From Flavobacteriaceae bacterium UBA3356 (GTDB lineage: Bacteria; Bacteroidota; Bacteroidia; Flavobacteriales; Flavobacteriaceae): DNA of 64,000 nt. The DNA lies in assembly GCA_002360635.1 (NCBI GenBank), contig DEQW01000001.1, forward strand, positions 489,848 to 553,847. The letters are read 5' to 3'. The notes beneath the pieces were generated by a model. The model did not search any database, was not told the DNA's origin, and saw only the letters and a list, made by a program, of their open reading frames with translations. Positions 8,900 to 17,801 of the stretch are shown here, piece after piece (within the stretch, counting starts at the first letter, position 1; the number at the start of each line of letters is the position of its first letter). Both the position numbers and the translations under genes were made by a program.

Positions 8900-9691
8900 A
8901 TGAATAGTTGGGATGCCATTCTCTTGGGTATTATCCAAGGGTTTACCGAATTTTTACCTGTTTCTTCCAGTGGTCACCTCGAGTTAGGAAAAGCCATTCT
9001 TGGCGATACCATGGTAGCCGAAGAAAGCCTTTTATTTACAGTTGTTTTACACTTTGCAACAGCCTTGAGTACGATTGTTGTTTTCAGAAAAGATATAATT
9101 GAAATTATAAGTGCTTTGCTGAAATTTCAATGGAATGAAGAAACCCAGTTTATTGTGAAAATTGGAATTTCAATGCTGCCCGCAGTTATCATCGGGTTGT
9201 TATTTGAAGAGCAATTAGAAGCCTTTTTTGGCGGAAGCATCGCTTTTGTTGGTGCTATGCTCATTGTGACTGCGGTACTACTTTGGCTGGCCGACCGTGC
9301 TAAAAACACTGGCAAACCGGTTACGTTTAAAGATTCGTTTATTATCGGTATTTCGCAAGCTATTGCGATGCTTCCCGGTATTTCCCGAAGTGGAGCGACG
9401 ATTTCTACTTCCGTTTTATTAGGAAATGACAAAAGTAAAGCCGCTCGTTTTTCATTCTTAATGGTTGTACCGCTAATATTTGGAAAAATCGCTAAAGATG
9501 TATTGAGTGGCGACCTATCTTCCGAAAGCACAAATTTTACAACACTTGGACTAGGCTTTGTTGCCGCCTTTATCTGCGGCCTTATTGCCTGTACGTGGAT
9601 GATTTCATTGGTAAAAAAGAGCAAACTTCGCTATTTTTCTGTGTATTGTGTAATTGTTGGATTGATAGCCATCATCGTAAGTTTTATCTAA
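8900..9691 (+). CDS. uppP: Undecaprenyl-diphosphatase
   Basis: Integral membrane phosphatase (BacA/UppP) that removes one phosphate from undecaprenyl pyrophosphate and so recycles the lipid carrier for peptidoglycan and other envelope polymers. It has 263 residues and about eight membrane segments. Both family motifs are visible: GFTEFLPVSSSGH near residues 14-26 and PGISRSG near residues 158-164, holding the catalytic serine, arginine and glutamates. Overexpression of the family gives bacitracin tolerance. The stop codon abuts the truB start with no spacer. Confidence 0.97.
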   Translation: MNSWDAILLGIIQGFTEFLPVSSSGHLELGKAILGDTMVAEESLLFTVVLHFATALSTIVVFRKDIIEIISALLKFQWNEETQFIVKIGISMLPAVIIGLLFEEQLEAFFGGSIAFVGAMLIVTAVLLWLADRAKNTGKPVTFKDSFIIGISQAIAMLPGISRSGATISTSVLLGNDKSKAARFSFLMVVPLIFGKIAKDVLSGDLSSESTNFTTLGLGFVAAFICGLIACTWMISLVKKSKLRYFSVYCVIVGLIAIIVSFI

Positions 9692-10390
9692 ATGACCGAA
9701 CAAGATTTTAAAGACGGACAAGTACTTTTAATAGACAAGCCGCTTAACTGGACTTCCTTTCAAGTGGTTAACAAAGTACGTTGGCTTATTAAACAACGCT
9801 TTGGTTTAAAGAAGATAAAAGTAGGCCACGCCGGAACGCTAGATCCATTGGCAACTGGATTGCTTATTCTCTGTACAGGAAAATTCACCAAGAAAATTGA
9901 AACCTTTCAAGCGCAGGAAAAAGAATACACTGGAACCTTTACATTAGGAGCTACAACGCCTAGTTACGATTTGGAAACTGAAATTGATCAAACGTTTGAT
10001 ATTTCAGAAATCACTTCGGAAGAAATTAATAAAGCTACCGAGCAATTTACAGGGGAAATTCAACAGCAACCACCAGTTTTTTCAGCATTGAAGAAAGAAG
10101 GAAAACGATTATATGAATATGCCCGAGCGGGTGAAAAAGTTGACATTCCTACACGAACGGTACATATTTCAGCATTTGAAATTACTAGAATTGAACTTCC
10201 TGAAGTAGATTTTAGAGTCGCTTGCAGCAAAGGAACCTACATACGATCATTAGCAAACGATTTTGGAAAAGCATTGAATAACGGAGCACATCTTTCAGCT
10301 TTACGACGCACAAAAATCGGTGACTTTTCCGTAAAAAATGCTATTACGATTGAAGCTTTTGAACATTCTCTACAAAACCCTACATCTTAA
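9692..10390 (+). CDS. truB: tRNA pseudouridine(55) synthase
   Basis: Isomerises U55 in the T-loop of most tRNAs to pseudouridine. The catalytic aspartate is D51 in VGHAGTLDPLATGLL, followed by the KEYTG and RRTKIGDFSV segments of the family. At 232 residues it is a short form without the long C-terminal PUA extension of E. coli TruB. It begins immediately after uppP and is probably last in that operon. Confidence 0.97.
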   Translation: MTEQDFKDGQVLLIDKPLNWTSFQVVNKVRWLIKQRFGLKKIKVGHAGTLDPLATGLLILCTGKFTKKIETFQAQEKEYTGTFTLGATTPSYDLETEIDQTFDISEITSEEINKATEQFTGEIQQQPPVFSALKKEGKRLYEYARAGEKVDIPTRTVHISAFEITRIELPEVDFRVACSKGTYIRSLANDFGKALNNGAHLSALRRTKIGDFSVKNAITIEAFEHSLQNPTS

Positions 10391-10447
10391 TAATCTATTA
10401 ATTACCAAGTGGTTTTGCATTATTTTACGTAATTTTTCCCCGAAGTA

Positions 10448-11164
10448 ATGAACCTTAACTACTCATACCGATCCCTACTCGTAACTTCCCTTCTATTTGG
10501 GGTACTTTTTCTATTGCTGTATAGCATCAAGCTAGGCAATGTAAAAAAAGTGGAGGAACCAGTTTATGATATAGAGTATGCAGAATTAGAAGAATTACCT
10601 CTCAAAGAACAGGAATTAGCAAAAATATCTTCTGAAAGGGTTGATGTAGAAACCAACCGAGCTTACAATGAAGCAGAAAAGTTACTTGCTGAAATGAGCC
10701 AAGAAGAATTTGAAACTTCTGAAGAAATGCAAAAAAAAATGGCCGAAATAGATGCGGCTATTGAAAATTCAAATGCTTCTACGAATGGAAATGGTCTACG
10801 TGCAGCGAAAAAAACTTCAGAAAAAAATAAAAAAACAAGTACAAGTAAAGCAAAAGAAAATTCAGGTAAAAAATCTGCCAACCGGAATACAACCATTAGT
10901 TATCGATTGATAAACCGAAACGACTTAGACTTACCCAACCCGGTTTATACTTGTGAAGGTAACGGTAAAGTGGTCATTAACATTGTAGTAGATTCTTTAG
11001 GGAAAGTTATTAAAACTTCATATAGTGAGAGTGCTTCTACTACTGCAAATGGTTGCTTGATTGATAGCGCAATGGAATATGCAAAACAAGCTCGCTTTAC
11101 CACAAAAGCCAGTAAAAAAAGGCAATTAGGAACCATTACCTACAATTTTCCTGGACAGTATTAA
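10448..11164 (+). CDS. TonB-like protein with C-terminal energy-transducer fold
   Basis: A 238-residue protein with one N-terminal membrane helix (about 9-28), a charged middle rich in Glu and Lys that continues into a low-complexity Lys/Ser/Asn stretch, and a C-terminal domain of about 85 residues. The last domain (GKVVINIVVDSLGKVIKT to the terminal ITYNFPGQY) follows the TonB C-terminal beta-alpha-beta pattern. It could transduce proton-motive force to outer-membrane receptors, or be one of the many TonB-domain proteins with other roles in this phylum. No exbB or exbD lies next to it. Confidence 0.65.
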   Translation: MNLNYSYRSLLVTSLLFGVLFLLLYSIKLGNVKKVEEPVYDIEYAELEELPLKEQELAKISSERVDVETNRAYNEAEKLLAEMSQEEFETSEEMQKKMAEIDAAIENSNASTNGNGLRAAKKTSEKNKKTSTSKAKENSGKKSANRNTTISYRLINRNDLDLPNPVYTCEGNGKVVINIVVDSLGKVIKTSYSESASTTANGCLIDSAMEYAKQARFTTKASKKRQLGTITYNFPGQY

Positions 11165-11205
11165 TTTGTTTTAAATCTTAGTACCTTACCCTAAAATTTC
11201 TTGTT

Positions 11206-11781
11206 ATGACAAAACAACGCTGTGCTTGGTGTGGAGATGACCCACTATATGTAGCCTATCACGATACGGAATGGGGAGTGCCCGTGCATGACGATAAAAC
11301 CCTCTTTGAGTTTTTATTGTTAGAAACCTTTCAAGCAGGATTAAGTTGGATCACCATTTTACGGAAGCGAGAAAATTTCAGAAAAGCATTTGATGCGTTT
11401 GATTATAAAAAAATAGCAAAATACGGTCAGCAAAAAATCGATTCATTATTGGAAGATGCTGGTATTATCCGGAATAAACTGAAGGTAAAATCGGCCGTGA
11501 CCAATGCGCAAGCTTTTATAAAAGTACAAGAAGAATATGGAAGCTTCAGCAAGTATATTTGGGGGTTTGTAGATGGGAAACCTATTCAGAATGAATTAAA
11601 ATCATTAAAAGGAGCACCCGCAAATACACCTTTAAGTGACACCATAAGTAAAGACCTCAAGAAAAGAGGATTCAAATTTGTAGGTTCTACCGTAGTGTAC
11701 GCACATATGCAAGCAACAGGCATGGTAAACGACCATGTTACTTCATGTTTTCGATATGAAGAAATTAGAAAGGAAGTCTAG
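11206..11781 (+). CDS. tag: DNA-3-methyladenine glycosylase I
   Basis: Base-excision enzyme that removes 3-methyladenine from alkylated DNA. The 191-residue sequence matches the Tag family from start to end. The zinc-binding Cys and His near the N-terminus (RCAWCGDD then YHDTEWG) and the C-terminal MQATGMVNDHVTSCFRY complete the zinc site. Conserved ETFQAGLSWITIL and KRGFKFVGSTVVYAHM segments are present. It is convergent with a small TPR-like gene only eight bases away, with no terminator between them. Confidence 0.96.
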   Translation: MTKQRCAWCGDDPLYVAYHDTEWGVPVHDDKTLFEFLLLETFQAGLSWITILRKRENFRKAFDAFDYKKIAKYGQQKIDSLLEDAGIIRNKLKVKSAVTNAQAFIKVQEEYGSFSKYIWGFVDGKPIQNELKSLKGAPANTPLSDTISKDLKKRGFKFVGSTVVYAHMQATGMVNDHVTSCFRYEEIRKEV

Positions 11782-11789
11782 AAATCTAC

Positions 11790-12143
11790 CTAATTTGTAC
11801 CTGAATACGTAATATCCTTGTTATCGGGAGTATATAGATCTAAAGCTTTTAAGCTTTGCTTATATCTATATTTTAGCGTTTCATCGGTTGGCTTTTCAAT
11901 TGAAAAAAGCTTTTCAAACCATTTTTTTGCTGCTCCATAATTACTTTTAAAGTAATGGGCATTGGCAAGTTTTTTATAGATAAAAGGAGTGCCGTAGCCT
12001 TCCTTTACTACTTGCTCATACACTTTAATTACATCAACATCTTTATTAACATCAATGGTTTTTTCAGTAGAACTACTTTGTGCTGTTACCGTGAATGAAA
12101 CACAAAACAACAACAGAAACAGAGCGAGGGAAAATCGTTTCAT
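11790..12143 (-). CDS. Small secreted TPR-like protein
   Basis: A 117-residue protein with an N-terminal signal peptide (SLALFLLLFCVSFTVTAQS) and about two helical tetratricopeptide-like repeats, one centred on YKKLANAHYFKSNYGAAKKWFEKLF. Function is unknown. Such proteins in this phylum are often fragments or relatives of larger OmpA/TPR envelope proteins. The frame is intact, codon use is like its neighbours, and an upstream spacer separates it from the T9SS deiminase on the same strand. Confidence 0.7.
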   Translation of the reverse strand: MKRFSLALFLLLFCVSFTVTAQSSSTEKTIDVNKDVDVIKVYEQVVKEGYGTPFIYKKLANAHYFKSNYGAAKKWFEKLFSIEKPTDETLKYRYKQSLKALDLYTPDNKDITYSGTN

Positions 12144-12252
12144 AATTTGGGGTGTAAGAAATTACTTTAACCAAATATGCTAATTAACTGATTAAAAATC
12201 AAATATATTCGATGAAATGCATATTTGTTTCTATTAGGCTGTAAAGAAAACA

Positions 12253-12282
12253 AAAACAACTGCAAATTATTGCAGTTGTTTT
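12253..12282 (-). terminator. Intrinsic terminator of the secreted deiminase gene
   Basis: A 12-bp stem aaaacaactgca / tgcagttgtttt with a six-base loop starts 35 bases after the deiminase stop. Transcript-side T residues follow the stem. Confidence 0.75.
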
Positions 12283-12316
12283 GTTAAAGTTTACAAAACG
12301 CTAAGTAGCTTATTTA

Positions 12317-14056
12317 CTACAACTTAAGTACTTTCTTGTTTACTTGCCCAAAGCGCCCATTAAAGGTTACGAACAAAGTACCTTTCCAACTCGGATTCAA
12401 TTTTAAATTGATAGTTCCGTTAGCATCTGCAATAGTAGTATTGTATAATTTTTGACCCAAAATATTGTAAACTGACAATTCCACGGGGCCTTCTATTGCA
12501 TTTAAATTAAAATTAACCTCATCTGTGGCTGGATTAGGATATGCGCTTGAAATATTATTCTCTGCCCACTCTTCAGTAGATAGCGTTGCGGTATCGATTG
12601 TCCAATATCCTTCTGGCGCTACAATGGGTCTGTTTATTGTTTTTCCTGAATTTGCCTCTGCATGAATATAATATTCAATATCTATATCTTCTGAAGGAAG
12701 GGTAAGACTTGTAGTCCAATTGTCATCGCCGCTTGATGTCATTGGAATTTCAGTATAATCTGTAGCTCCCACTTCTCTCCAATAAAGATCGGCAGTATTA
12801 ATACCTGAATTATGTTTTATCATCGCATTTATATCTAAACTACTTCCCGCTTGGGCTTCCTCTATAGGATTATGAACAATCCATAAAGGGTTCTCCACTC
12901 CAATGGTATGCGAAATACAATGAATTGCTCCAGATAATGAAATTAGGTTCTCTCCCGAGTTATCAACATCTATAGGCACAATGTTATAGCCAGGCAATAA
13001 TTCTTCCAAATAATCCAAAGCTGGCTGATCCACTTCTGGTCGATACGTAGGCACCATCACGGTTTTATTAACAAAAATCATGTTGCTGTAGGTACGGTAG
13101 CTTCCGCCAGTGTCAGGGTATGCACCAGACGGACTTGGCGGTGCAGGAATCCATTTTATTTTATAGGGTGTACCAAAAGGTGATTGAAAGTTGTTTAGCA
13201 CATAATCTATATTTTGTTGAATTTGTGGACCATCGGCAACGCCTTCAGGGTATTCACTTACCAAAATGGTTTCTTCATCCAATAACTTCATGTGCATATC
13301 GATATGGTGAATACCGTCATACGGGAGGGTTTCCATTTTAATATAGTTTTCAATTCCCATGTATTCGTACATGATATCATCGATTTCGCTTTCAGTTTTT
13401 GCAGAAACTCCGTATGGATTACCTGGGGCGTTTTCATCTAAAACTAGTTTTGAAGCAAACGCATTTCCCATTCCGTCACTCATATAATTTCCACCTGTAT
13501 TCACTAAATCGTTAGTACCCGATGTTGTCGTGTAAATGGGAAGCCCCAATAAATTGGAATGAGCCGTTGGTATAACGTCGTCGTTAGGTCTTGGACGGTT
13601 GTAAATCCAATCTACAATGGCGCGTTCACCAACTTCATTACTGTAAATGGTATTTCCGCCGTAATCACGAATCCAAATGGTATCAAATTGTTCATCCAAA
13701 AAGATTACATTAGTTAAATCGACTCCTTCAGATTGTAAGTACGATTCAACAGAAGCTTGGTTAGTAGTGGTGATAATAACCTTGCACTCTTCTACTCCTG
13801 CCTCTACAATTTGCCTTAAAATGTTCGGGAAACTAGAGTCCCAACTTACTACCAAATATTCAACCTCTTCCCATTCAGCGGCTGCACGAACCGGTGTGCT
13901 GGGTGGTGGCGTTATTTTATTGGAAGTAAACTGATAATCAGCTATTATCTCTTTCTCTGCCTCGGTTAAACCTTTGGGCAGTGTTTTTTGCTGTGAAAAT
14001 GCAACGCTAGAGAAAAAAACAGTAAGTAATAAAAACTTGAAGTATTTGTTTTTCAT
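12317..14056 (-). CDS. Secreted agmatine / peptidyl-arginine deiminase family protein with type IX sorting domain
   Basis: A 579-residue guanidino-group deiminase. A signal peptide (residues 1-21, ending FSQQ) precedes a PAD_porph-type catalytic fold. WIRDYGG (128-134), HIDMH (251-255) and IHC with Cys380 match in order the catalytic Asp, His and Cys of agmatine deiminases and of Porphyromonas gingivalis peptidylarginine deiminase. The tail from about residue 505 (SAYPNPATDEVNF, then ELSVYNILGQKLY, ending GQVNKKVLKL) is a type A type IX secretion sorting domain. The protein should therefore be exported across the outer membrane. Substrate (agmatine, free arginine or protein arginine) is not decided by sequence. 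There are no neighbouring polyamine genes. Confidence 0.88.
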   Translation of the reverse strand: MKNKYFKFLLLTVFFSSVAFSQQKTLPKGLTEAEKEIIADYQFTSNKITPPPSTPVRAAAEWEEVEYLVVSWDSSFPNILRQIVEAGVEECKVIITTTNQASVESYLQSEGVDLTNVIFLDEQFDTIWIRDYGGNTIYSNEVGERAIVDWIYNRPRPNDDVIPTAHSNLLGLPIYTTTSGTNDLVNTGGNYMSDGMGNAFASKLVLDENAPGNPYGVSAKTESEIDDIMYEYMGIENYIKMETLPYDGIHHIDMHMKLLDEETILVSEYPEGVADGPQIQQNIDYVLNNFQSPFGTPYKIKWIPAPPSPSGAYPDTGGSYRTYSNMIFVNKTVMVPTYRPEVDQPALDYLEELLPGYNIVPIDVDNSGENLISLSGAIHCISHTIGVENPLWIVHNPIEEAQAGSSLDINAMIKHNSGINTADLYWREVGATDYTEIPMTSSGDDNWTTSLTLPSEDIDIEYYIHAEANSGKTINRPIVAPEGYWTIDTATLSTEEWAENNISSAYPNPATDEVNFNLNAIEGPVELSVYNILGQKLYNTTIADANGTINLKLNPSWKGTLFVTFNGRFGQVNKKVLKL

Positions 14057-14119
14057 AGTATGGAATTAGTGATACGAAGATACTTTTTTAAAGCAAAACA
14101 ATAAAATATCCATAAACCT

Positions 14120-14761
14120 TTAACAGCTAATGTGTTGTAAAAATTCATCCCTGGAAATTTCTTTGGCCCCTAGACGTTCTAAGTGTTCTGTATATATTTG
14201 GCAATCGATTAATTTATAGTTTTTTTCCTTTAGGAGCTCTACTAAATGATACAGTCCTACTTTAGAAGCATCGCTTACTTTTGTAAACATACTTTCACCA
14301 CAAAACACTTTCTGATCGGCGAGATCAATTCCGTAAAGCCCACCTGTCAATTCATTTTCTTGCCATACTTCTACTGAAAACGCATAGCCTTTTTCATGCA
14401 AACCAATATACGCTCTTTCCATTTCTGAAGTAATCCAAGTACCAGCTTGACCATCCCGTTTTATAGCTGCACAGTTTTTAATCACTTCAGGAAAAGAAGT
14501 ATTGAATGTAACTCTGAATTTTTCAGAATTAATTGTTTTCCTAAAACTTTTTGAAACTCTCAATTCCTTCGGAAACAAGACCATTCTTGGGTTTGGACTC
14601 CACCACAAAATGGGTTGCCCTTCTGAATACCAGGGAAAAATTCCTGATTGGTACGCCAATAGCAATCGTTCTGAAGAAAGATCCCCACCAACAGCCAACA
14701 AGCCATCTTCATCAGCATCGGTAACAGGTGGAAACCATATTTTTTCAGTTAGGAGGTGCAA
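14120..14761 (-). CDS. aat: Leucyl/phenylalanyl-tRNA-protein transferase
   Basis: Transfers Leu or Phe from charged tRNA to the N-terminal Arg or Lys of proteins, marking them for ClpS-ClpAP degradation by the N-end rule. The 213 residues contain the family core: GLLAVGGDLS, AYQSGIFPWYSEGQPILWWSP and the GGLYG / FCGESMF segments. The reading frame begins with TTG. An in-frame stop lies a few codons further upstream, and the first conserved residues follow directly, so TTG is the probable start codon. Confidence 0.95.
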   Translation of the reverse strand: MHLLTEKIWFPPVTDADEDGLLAVGGDLSSERLLLAYQSGIFPWYSEGQPILWWSPNPRMVLFPKELRVSKSFRKTINSEKFRVTFNTSFPEVIKNCAAIKRDGQAGTWITSEMERAYIGLHEKGYAFSVEVWQENELTGGLYGIDLADQKVFCGESMFTKVSDASKVGLYHLVELLKEKNYKLIDCQIYTEHLERLGAKEISRDEFLQHISC

Positions 14762-14804
14762 AATAAGATTTTATTTAGCTATAATTTATATAACCCAAAA
14801 ATAG

Positions 14805-14838
14805 AAAAAAGCCCGAAACCAAAGAGTTTCGGGCTTTT
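14805..14838. terminator. Bidirectional intrinsic terminator
   Basis: A 10-bp stem agcccgaaac / gtttcgggct with a 6-base loop has A- and T-runs. It terminates the DUF3127 gene on the minus strand and lies upstream of aat. Confidence 0.9.
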
Positions 14839-14869
14839 AAATATTAACATGTTGATTGTTTATGTTTAA

Positions 14870-15244
14870 TTAGAACGGCAAATCGTCGTGATCTTCTTCG
14901 TTTAAATCGTTTGCAGGTTCAAAAGCATCTTCTGGCGGCATTGGCGGCATGTTTTGCGAAACCGATTGGTCTACATTCTCAATACGCCATCCATTTAATG
15001 AGTTAAAATATTTTGTTTCGCCTTGTGGGTTTGTCCATTCACGACCACGAAGATTAATACTCACCTTTACGTTTTGCCCAACGTTAAACTTGTCCAACAA
15101 ATCGGTTTTATCTTGTATAAACTCAATTAAAATGTGCTGCGGGTATTGCTCTTCGGTGGTTACCACCATCTCACGTTTTCTAAAACCATTGTTTCCGTAG
15201 GTTTTAGTATCATCTATCATTTTAATTTTTCCTTGTACTTCCAT
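14870..15244 (-). CDS. DUF3127 family OB-fold-like protein
   Basis: A 124-residue soluble protein typical of DUF3127, a Bacteroidota family. The alternating beta pattern (MEVQGKIKMIDDTKTYGNNG, FRKREMVVTTEE, QNVKVSINLRGREW) and the acidic C-terminal tail (NLNEEDHDDLPF) resemble single-stranded DNA-binding proteins, whose acidic tail recruits partners. The resemblance suggests nucleic-acid binding, but this has not been shown by the sequence alone. A strong terminator follows the gene. Confidence 0.85.
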   Translation of the reverse strand: MEVQGKIKMIDDTKTYGNNGFRKREMVVTTEEQYPQHILIEFIQDKTDLLDKFNVGQNVKVSINLRGREWTNPQGETKYFNSLNGWRIENVDQSVSQNMPPMPPEDAFEPANDLNEEDHDDLPF

Positions 15245-15266
15245 CTTTCTATTTTAATATGTGATT

Positions 15267-16160
15267 TTATTTTTTTTCTGAAACAGAACGCGCCAATAAT
15301 AAATTCCAAGCTGCGTCTATTTGTGCTTCGCAAAGCAATTCTTGCGCTCTTGTATGAATTTCTTCAGAAGAACCCGAAGCGATTAAATATTGTTCGGTTT
15401 CTGAAGCGTTTTCTATATATTCTTTAATTTGTTTATTAGTTGGTAATTCTTCTACATTTCCTAGCATTCCAAGGTCATTTCCAGTTAAAACACTACTGTT
15501 TCTAATAGGTTCTGGCAGCGCGTCTATTCCTATCCCCAATGTCCTAATTGGTTTTGGCACTTCGAACATTCCTACTTTTGCCCGGCTGTACCAGTTGCCG
15601 CCCATACGTGCTACGGTGTCTATTTTTGCTGGATCTATTGCTCCTTTTTCATCTAAAATTTCTTCATTTACGTGTATTCTTACCACTTCGCAAATAACTA
15701 AGTTACCAGCACCTCCTTCTTCTCCAGTTTCGACTACTTCTTTCACTTTACATTCAAACTGAACAGGCGATTCGGCCACACGTGGTGGTTTTACTATGTC
15801 TGATTTAACTTCCGTAAAACCGGCTTTTATAAATTCGTTTACCCCTTTATCATATTCGGTAGAAGATAAACTCATTTGTTGCACCATTGCGTGGTTTACA
15901 ATGTTTATTACGACTTCCTTGGTTTCCAGTACATTTTCAAGAGTATGTTTGGTGGTGTTATCCCGAACCCGTCTAGCTGGTGAAAAAATCATAGTTGGTG
16001 GGTTAGCTCCAAAAACATTGAAAAAACTAAAAGGAGATAAGTTTACATTTCCGTCTGTATCTACCGTACTGGCAAAACAGATAGGGCGTGGCGCAACGGC
16101 TCCAACTAAGTAACCGTGCAGTTTTCCTGTGCTAATTTCTTGTGGGTCAATACTCATCAT
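15267..16160 (-). CDS. Flavin reductase family protein
   Basis: A 297-residue FMN-binding split-barrel protein. The N-terminal region VGAVAPRPICFASTVD and NLSPFSFFNVFG is the flavin reductase-like domain that binds FMN and reduces flavin with NAD(P)H. A C-terminal extension of about 90 residues is common in the Bacteroidota relatives. Substrate is unknown. The start is one of two successive ATG codons. A consensus -7 box ends six bases before the first ATG, suggesting a very short or absent leader. Confidence 0.88.
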   Translation of the reverse strand: MMSIDPQEISTGKLHGYLVGAVAPRPICFASTVDTDGNVNLSPFSFFNVFGANPPTMIFSPARRVRDNTTKHTLENVLETKEVVINIVNHAMVQQMSLSSTEYDKGVNEFIKAGFTEVKSDIVKPPRVAESPVQFECKVKEVVETGEEGGAGNLVICEVVRIHVNEEILDEKGAIDPAKIDTVARMGGNWYSRAKVGMFEVPKPIRTLGIGIDALPEPIRNSSVLTGNDLGMLGNVEELPTNKQIKEYIENASETEQYLIASGSSEEIHTRAQELLCEAQIDAAWNLLLARSVSEKK

Positions 16161-16166
16161 AGTTTA

Positions 16167-16174
16167 CAAATGTA
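16167..16174 (-). promoter_or_regulatory. Candidate -7 box close to the flavin reductase start
   Basis: On the minus strand TACATTTG matches TAnnTTTG perfectly. Only six bases separate it from the ATG, so the transcript would be leaderless or nearly so. Confidence 0.4.
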
Positions 16175-16296
16175 CCCAAACTTAAAACTTTGTAAAAATT
16201 TGATTGTACAATAATATTAACATATTTGCTTTATATTTAATCCCTCTTCTCATTAAAACAACGGAAGAGGCACAAATTGCTTTTTAAAATTTTTCT

Positions 16297-17448
16297 ATGT
16301 TTAACAAAACAACTTTTACCCGTTGGTTCTTTATTATTGCTTCCATTTTCATTATCAGCCTTATTTTATGGAACACGCTAGTATTCTTTAATCAATTAAA
16401 AGATGATGAGCGTAATAAAATGAAGGTTTGGGCAGCTGCTCAAGAAGAATTACAAAAACTAAGCACTTCGGAAAATGCGGTTAGTGAAACGGCCTATGTT
16501 GTAATACAGAGCAACAACACAACCCCTATGATTAGCTATAGTTATGATGACGATAGCTACATTGAACGTAATATACCCGAAAACCTTGTAAACACACCCG
16601 AAAAGAGACAAAAACTAATTGATCAATTTTCTTCAGAATATAAGCCTATTAAAATTTATTATGAAGATGAATTATTCCAGACTATATATTATGGAAATTC
16701 TCCTCTCATCAACAAGTTGAAATATTATCCAGCGGTTTTAATCCTTATCATACTGCTTATTTTTTTAGCGATTTACTTGTTTTACCAAACCTCAAAATCT
16801 GCCGAACAGAACCGGCTATGGGCTGGAATGGCCAAAGAAACAGCGCATCAAATTGGTACTCCCTTGTCTTCATTAGTAGGTTGGACCGAAATTTTAAAAG
16901 AGGAAAACGTAAACCAAGAGTATGTTACTGAAATTGAAAAAGATGTAGACCGTCTTAAAACTATAACTGAGCGTTTTTCAAAAATTGGCTCAGTACCAAA
17001 ACTTGAAAAAACAGATTTGGTTGCCGAAACCCAAGCCTCTTTTGATTACTTAAAAAGAAGAAGTTCAAAATTAATTGAATTTGACTTAATCACGCCTAAC
17101 GAAACAGTTCCGGTAATGCTTAACCCACAACTTTTTGGATGGACTATTGAGAATTTAGTGAAAAATGGGATTGATGCTATGAAGGGAAAAGGCACCATTG
17201 TTATTTCTATCGAAAAAAATTCTAAAAAAGCATACGTACGAATAACCGATACCGGAAAAGGTATTTCAAAACGAAACTACAGAAGAGTATTCGTGCCTGG
17301 TTATACTACCAAAAAAAGAGGCTGGGGACTTGGCCTCTCATTAGCAAAACGTATTATCGAAACATACCATAATGGCAAAATACACGTTTTAAACAGCACT
17401 GCCGGTAAAGGAACCACAATGGAAATTGTATTACGATTAGAAAATTAA
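16297..17448 (+). CDS. Membrane sensor histidine kinase
   Basis: A 383-residue kinase with two transmembrane helices (about 9-29 and 142-163) flanking a sensor region of about 110 residues. The cytoplasmic part has an H-box with His184 in ETAHQIGTPLSSL, then an N-box ENLVKNGIDAM, G1 DTGKGIS and G2 GWGLGLSLAKRI. The signal is unknown. No response regulator is adjacent; the downstream gene encodes a zinc-ribbon membrane protein whose start overlaps the kinase stop, so the two are translationally coupled and may work together. Confidence 0.93.
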   Translation: MFNKTTFTRWFFIIASIFIISLILWNTLVFFNQLKDDERNKMKVWAAAQEELQKLSTSENAVSETAYVVIQSNNTTPMISYSYDDDSYIERNIPENLVNTPEKRQKLIDQFSSEYKPIKIYYEDELFQTIYYGNSPLINKLKYYPAVLILIILLIFLAIYLFYQTSKSAEQNRLWAGMAKETAHQIGTPLSSLVGWTEILKEENVNQEYVTEIEKDVDRLKTITERFSKIGSVPKLEKTDLVAETQASFDYLKRRSSKLIEFDLITPNETVPVMLNPQLFGWTIENLVKNGIDAMKGKGTIVISIEKNSKKAYVRITDTGKGISKRNYRRVFVPGYTTKKRGWGLGLSLAKRIIETYHNGKIHVLNSTAGKGTTMEIVLRLEN

Positions 17449-17801
17449 TGATGACAACCGAACACATTTTACACACTGCTCGTTTAAACAACAACTGCCC
17501 AGAATGCTATGATACAGAGGGACTGGAATTTACATTTACCCAAATAGAAAAACAAAATAAGTTTTATAAGCAAGCTAAAAAAGAAGTTGCAGAAAAACTA
17601 TACTGCCATACGTGCAAAAATATTATCTATCCTGTTAATTGGACTGAAGATATTGATCGCGTATATCAATACCATAAAAAACAAGTACACCCCAAATCGA
17701 CCTTACTTAAATTAAAATCTTTTGGCTATATCTTTATTTTATTGGGAATTGTAGTAATTGCAGCAATCCTATTTTTACTTTGGAACAGCTCGCTAATCTA
17801 G
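17448..17801 (+). CDS. Zinc-ribbon membrane protein coupled to a histidine kinase
   Basis: A 117-residue protein of unknown function with two Cys pairs (CPEC near residue 18 and CHTC near residue 53), spaced like a zinc ribbon, and one C-terminal membrane helix (about 93-114). Its start codon shares a base with the stop of the kinase (TAATG), so it is translated from the same message. A second ATG follows directly. It converges on the HIT gene with a nine-base overlap of coding ends. A role as redox or metal-responsive partner of the kinase is only inference. Confidence 0.75.
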   Translation: MMTTEHILHTARLNNNCPECYDTEGLEFTFTQIEKQNKFYKQAKKEVAEKLYCHTCKNIIYPVNWTEDIDRVYQYHKKQVHPKSTLLKLKSFGYIFILLGIVVIAAILFLLWNSSLI

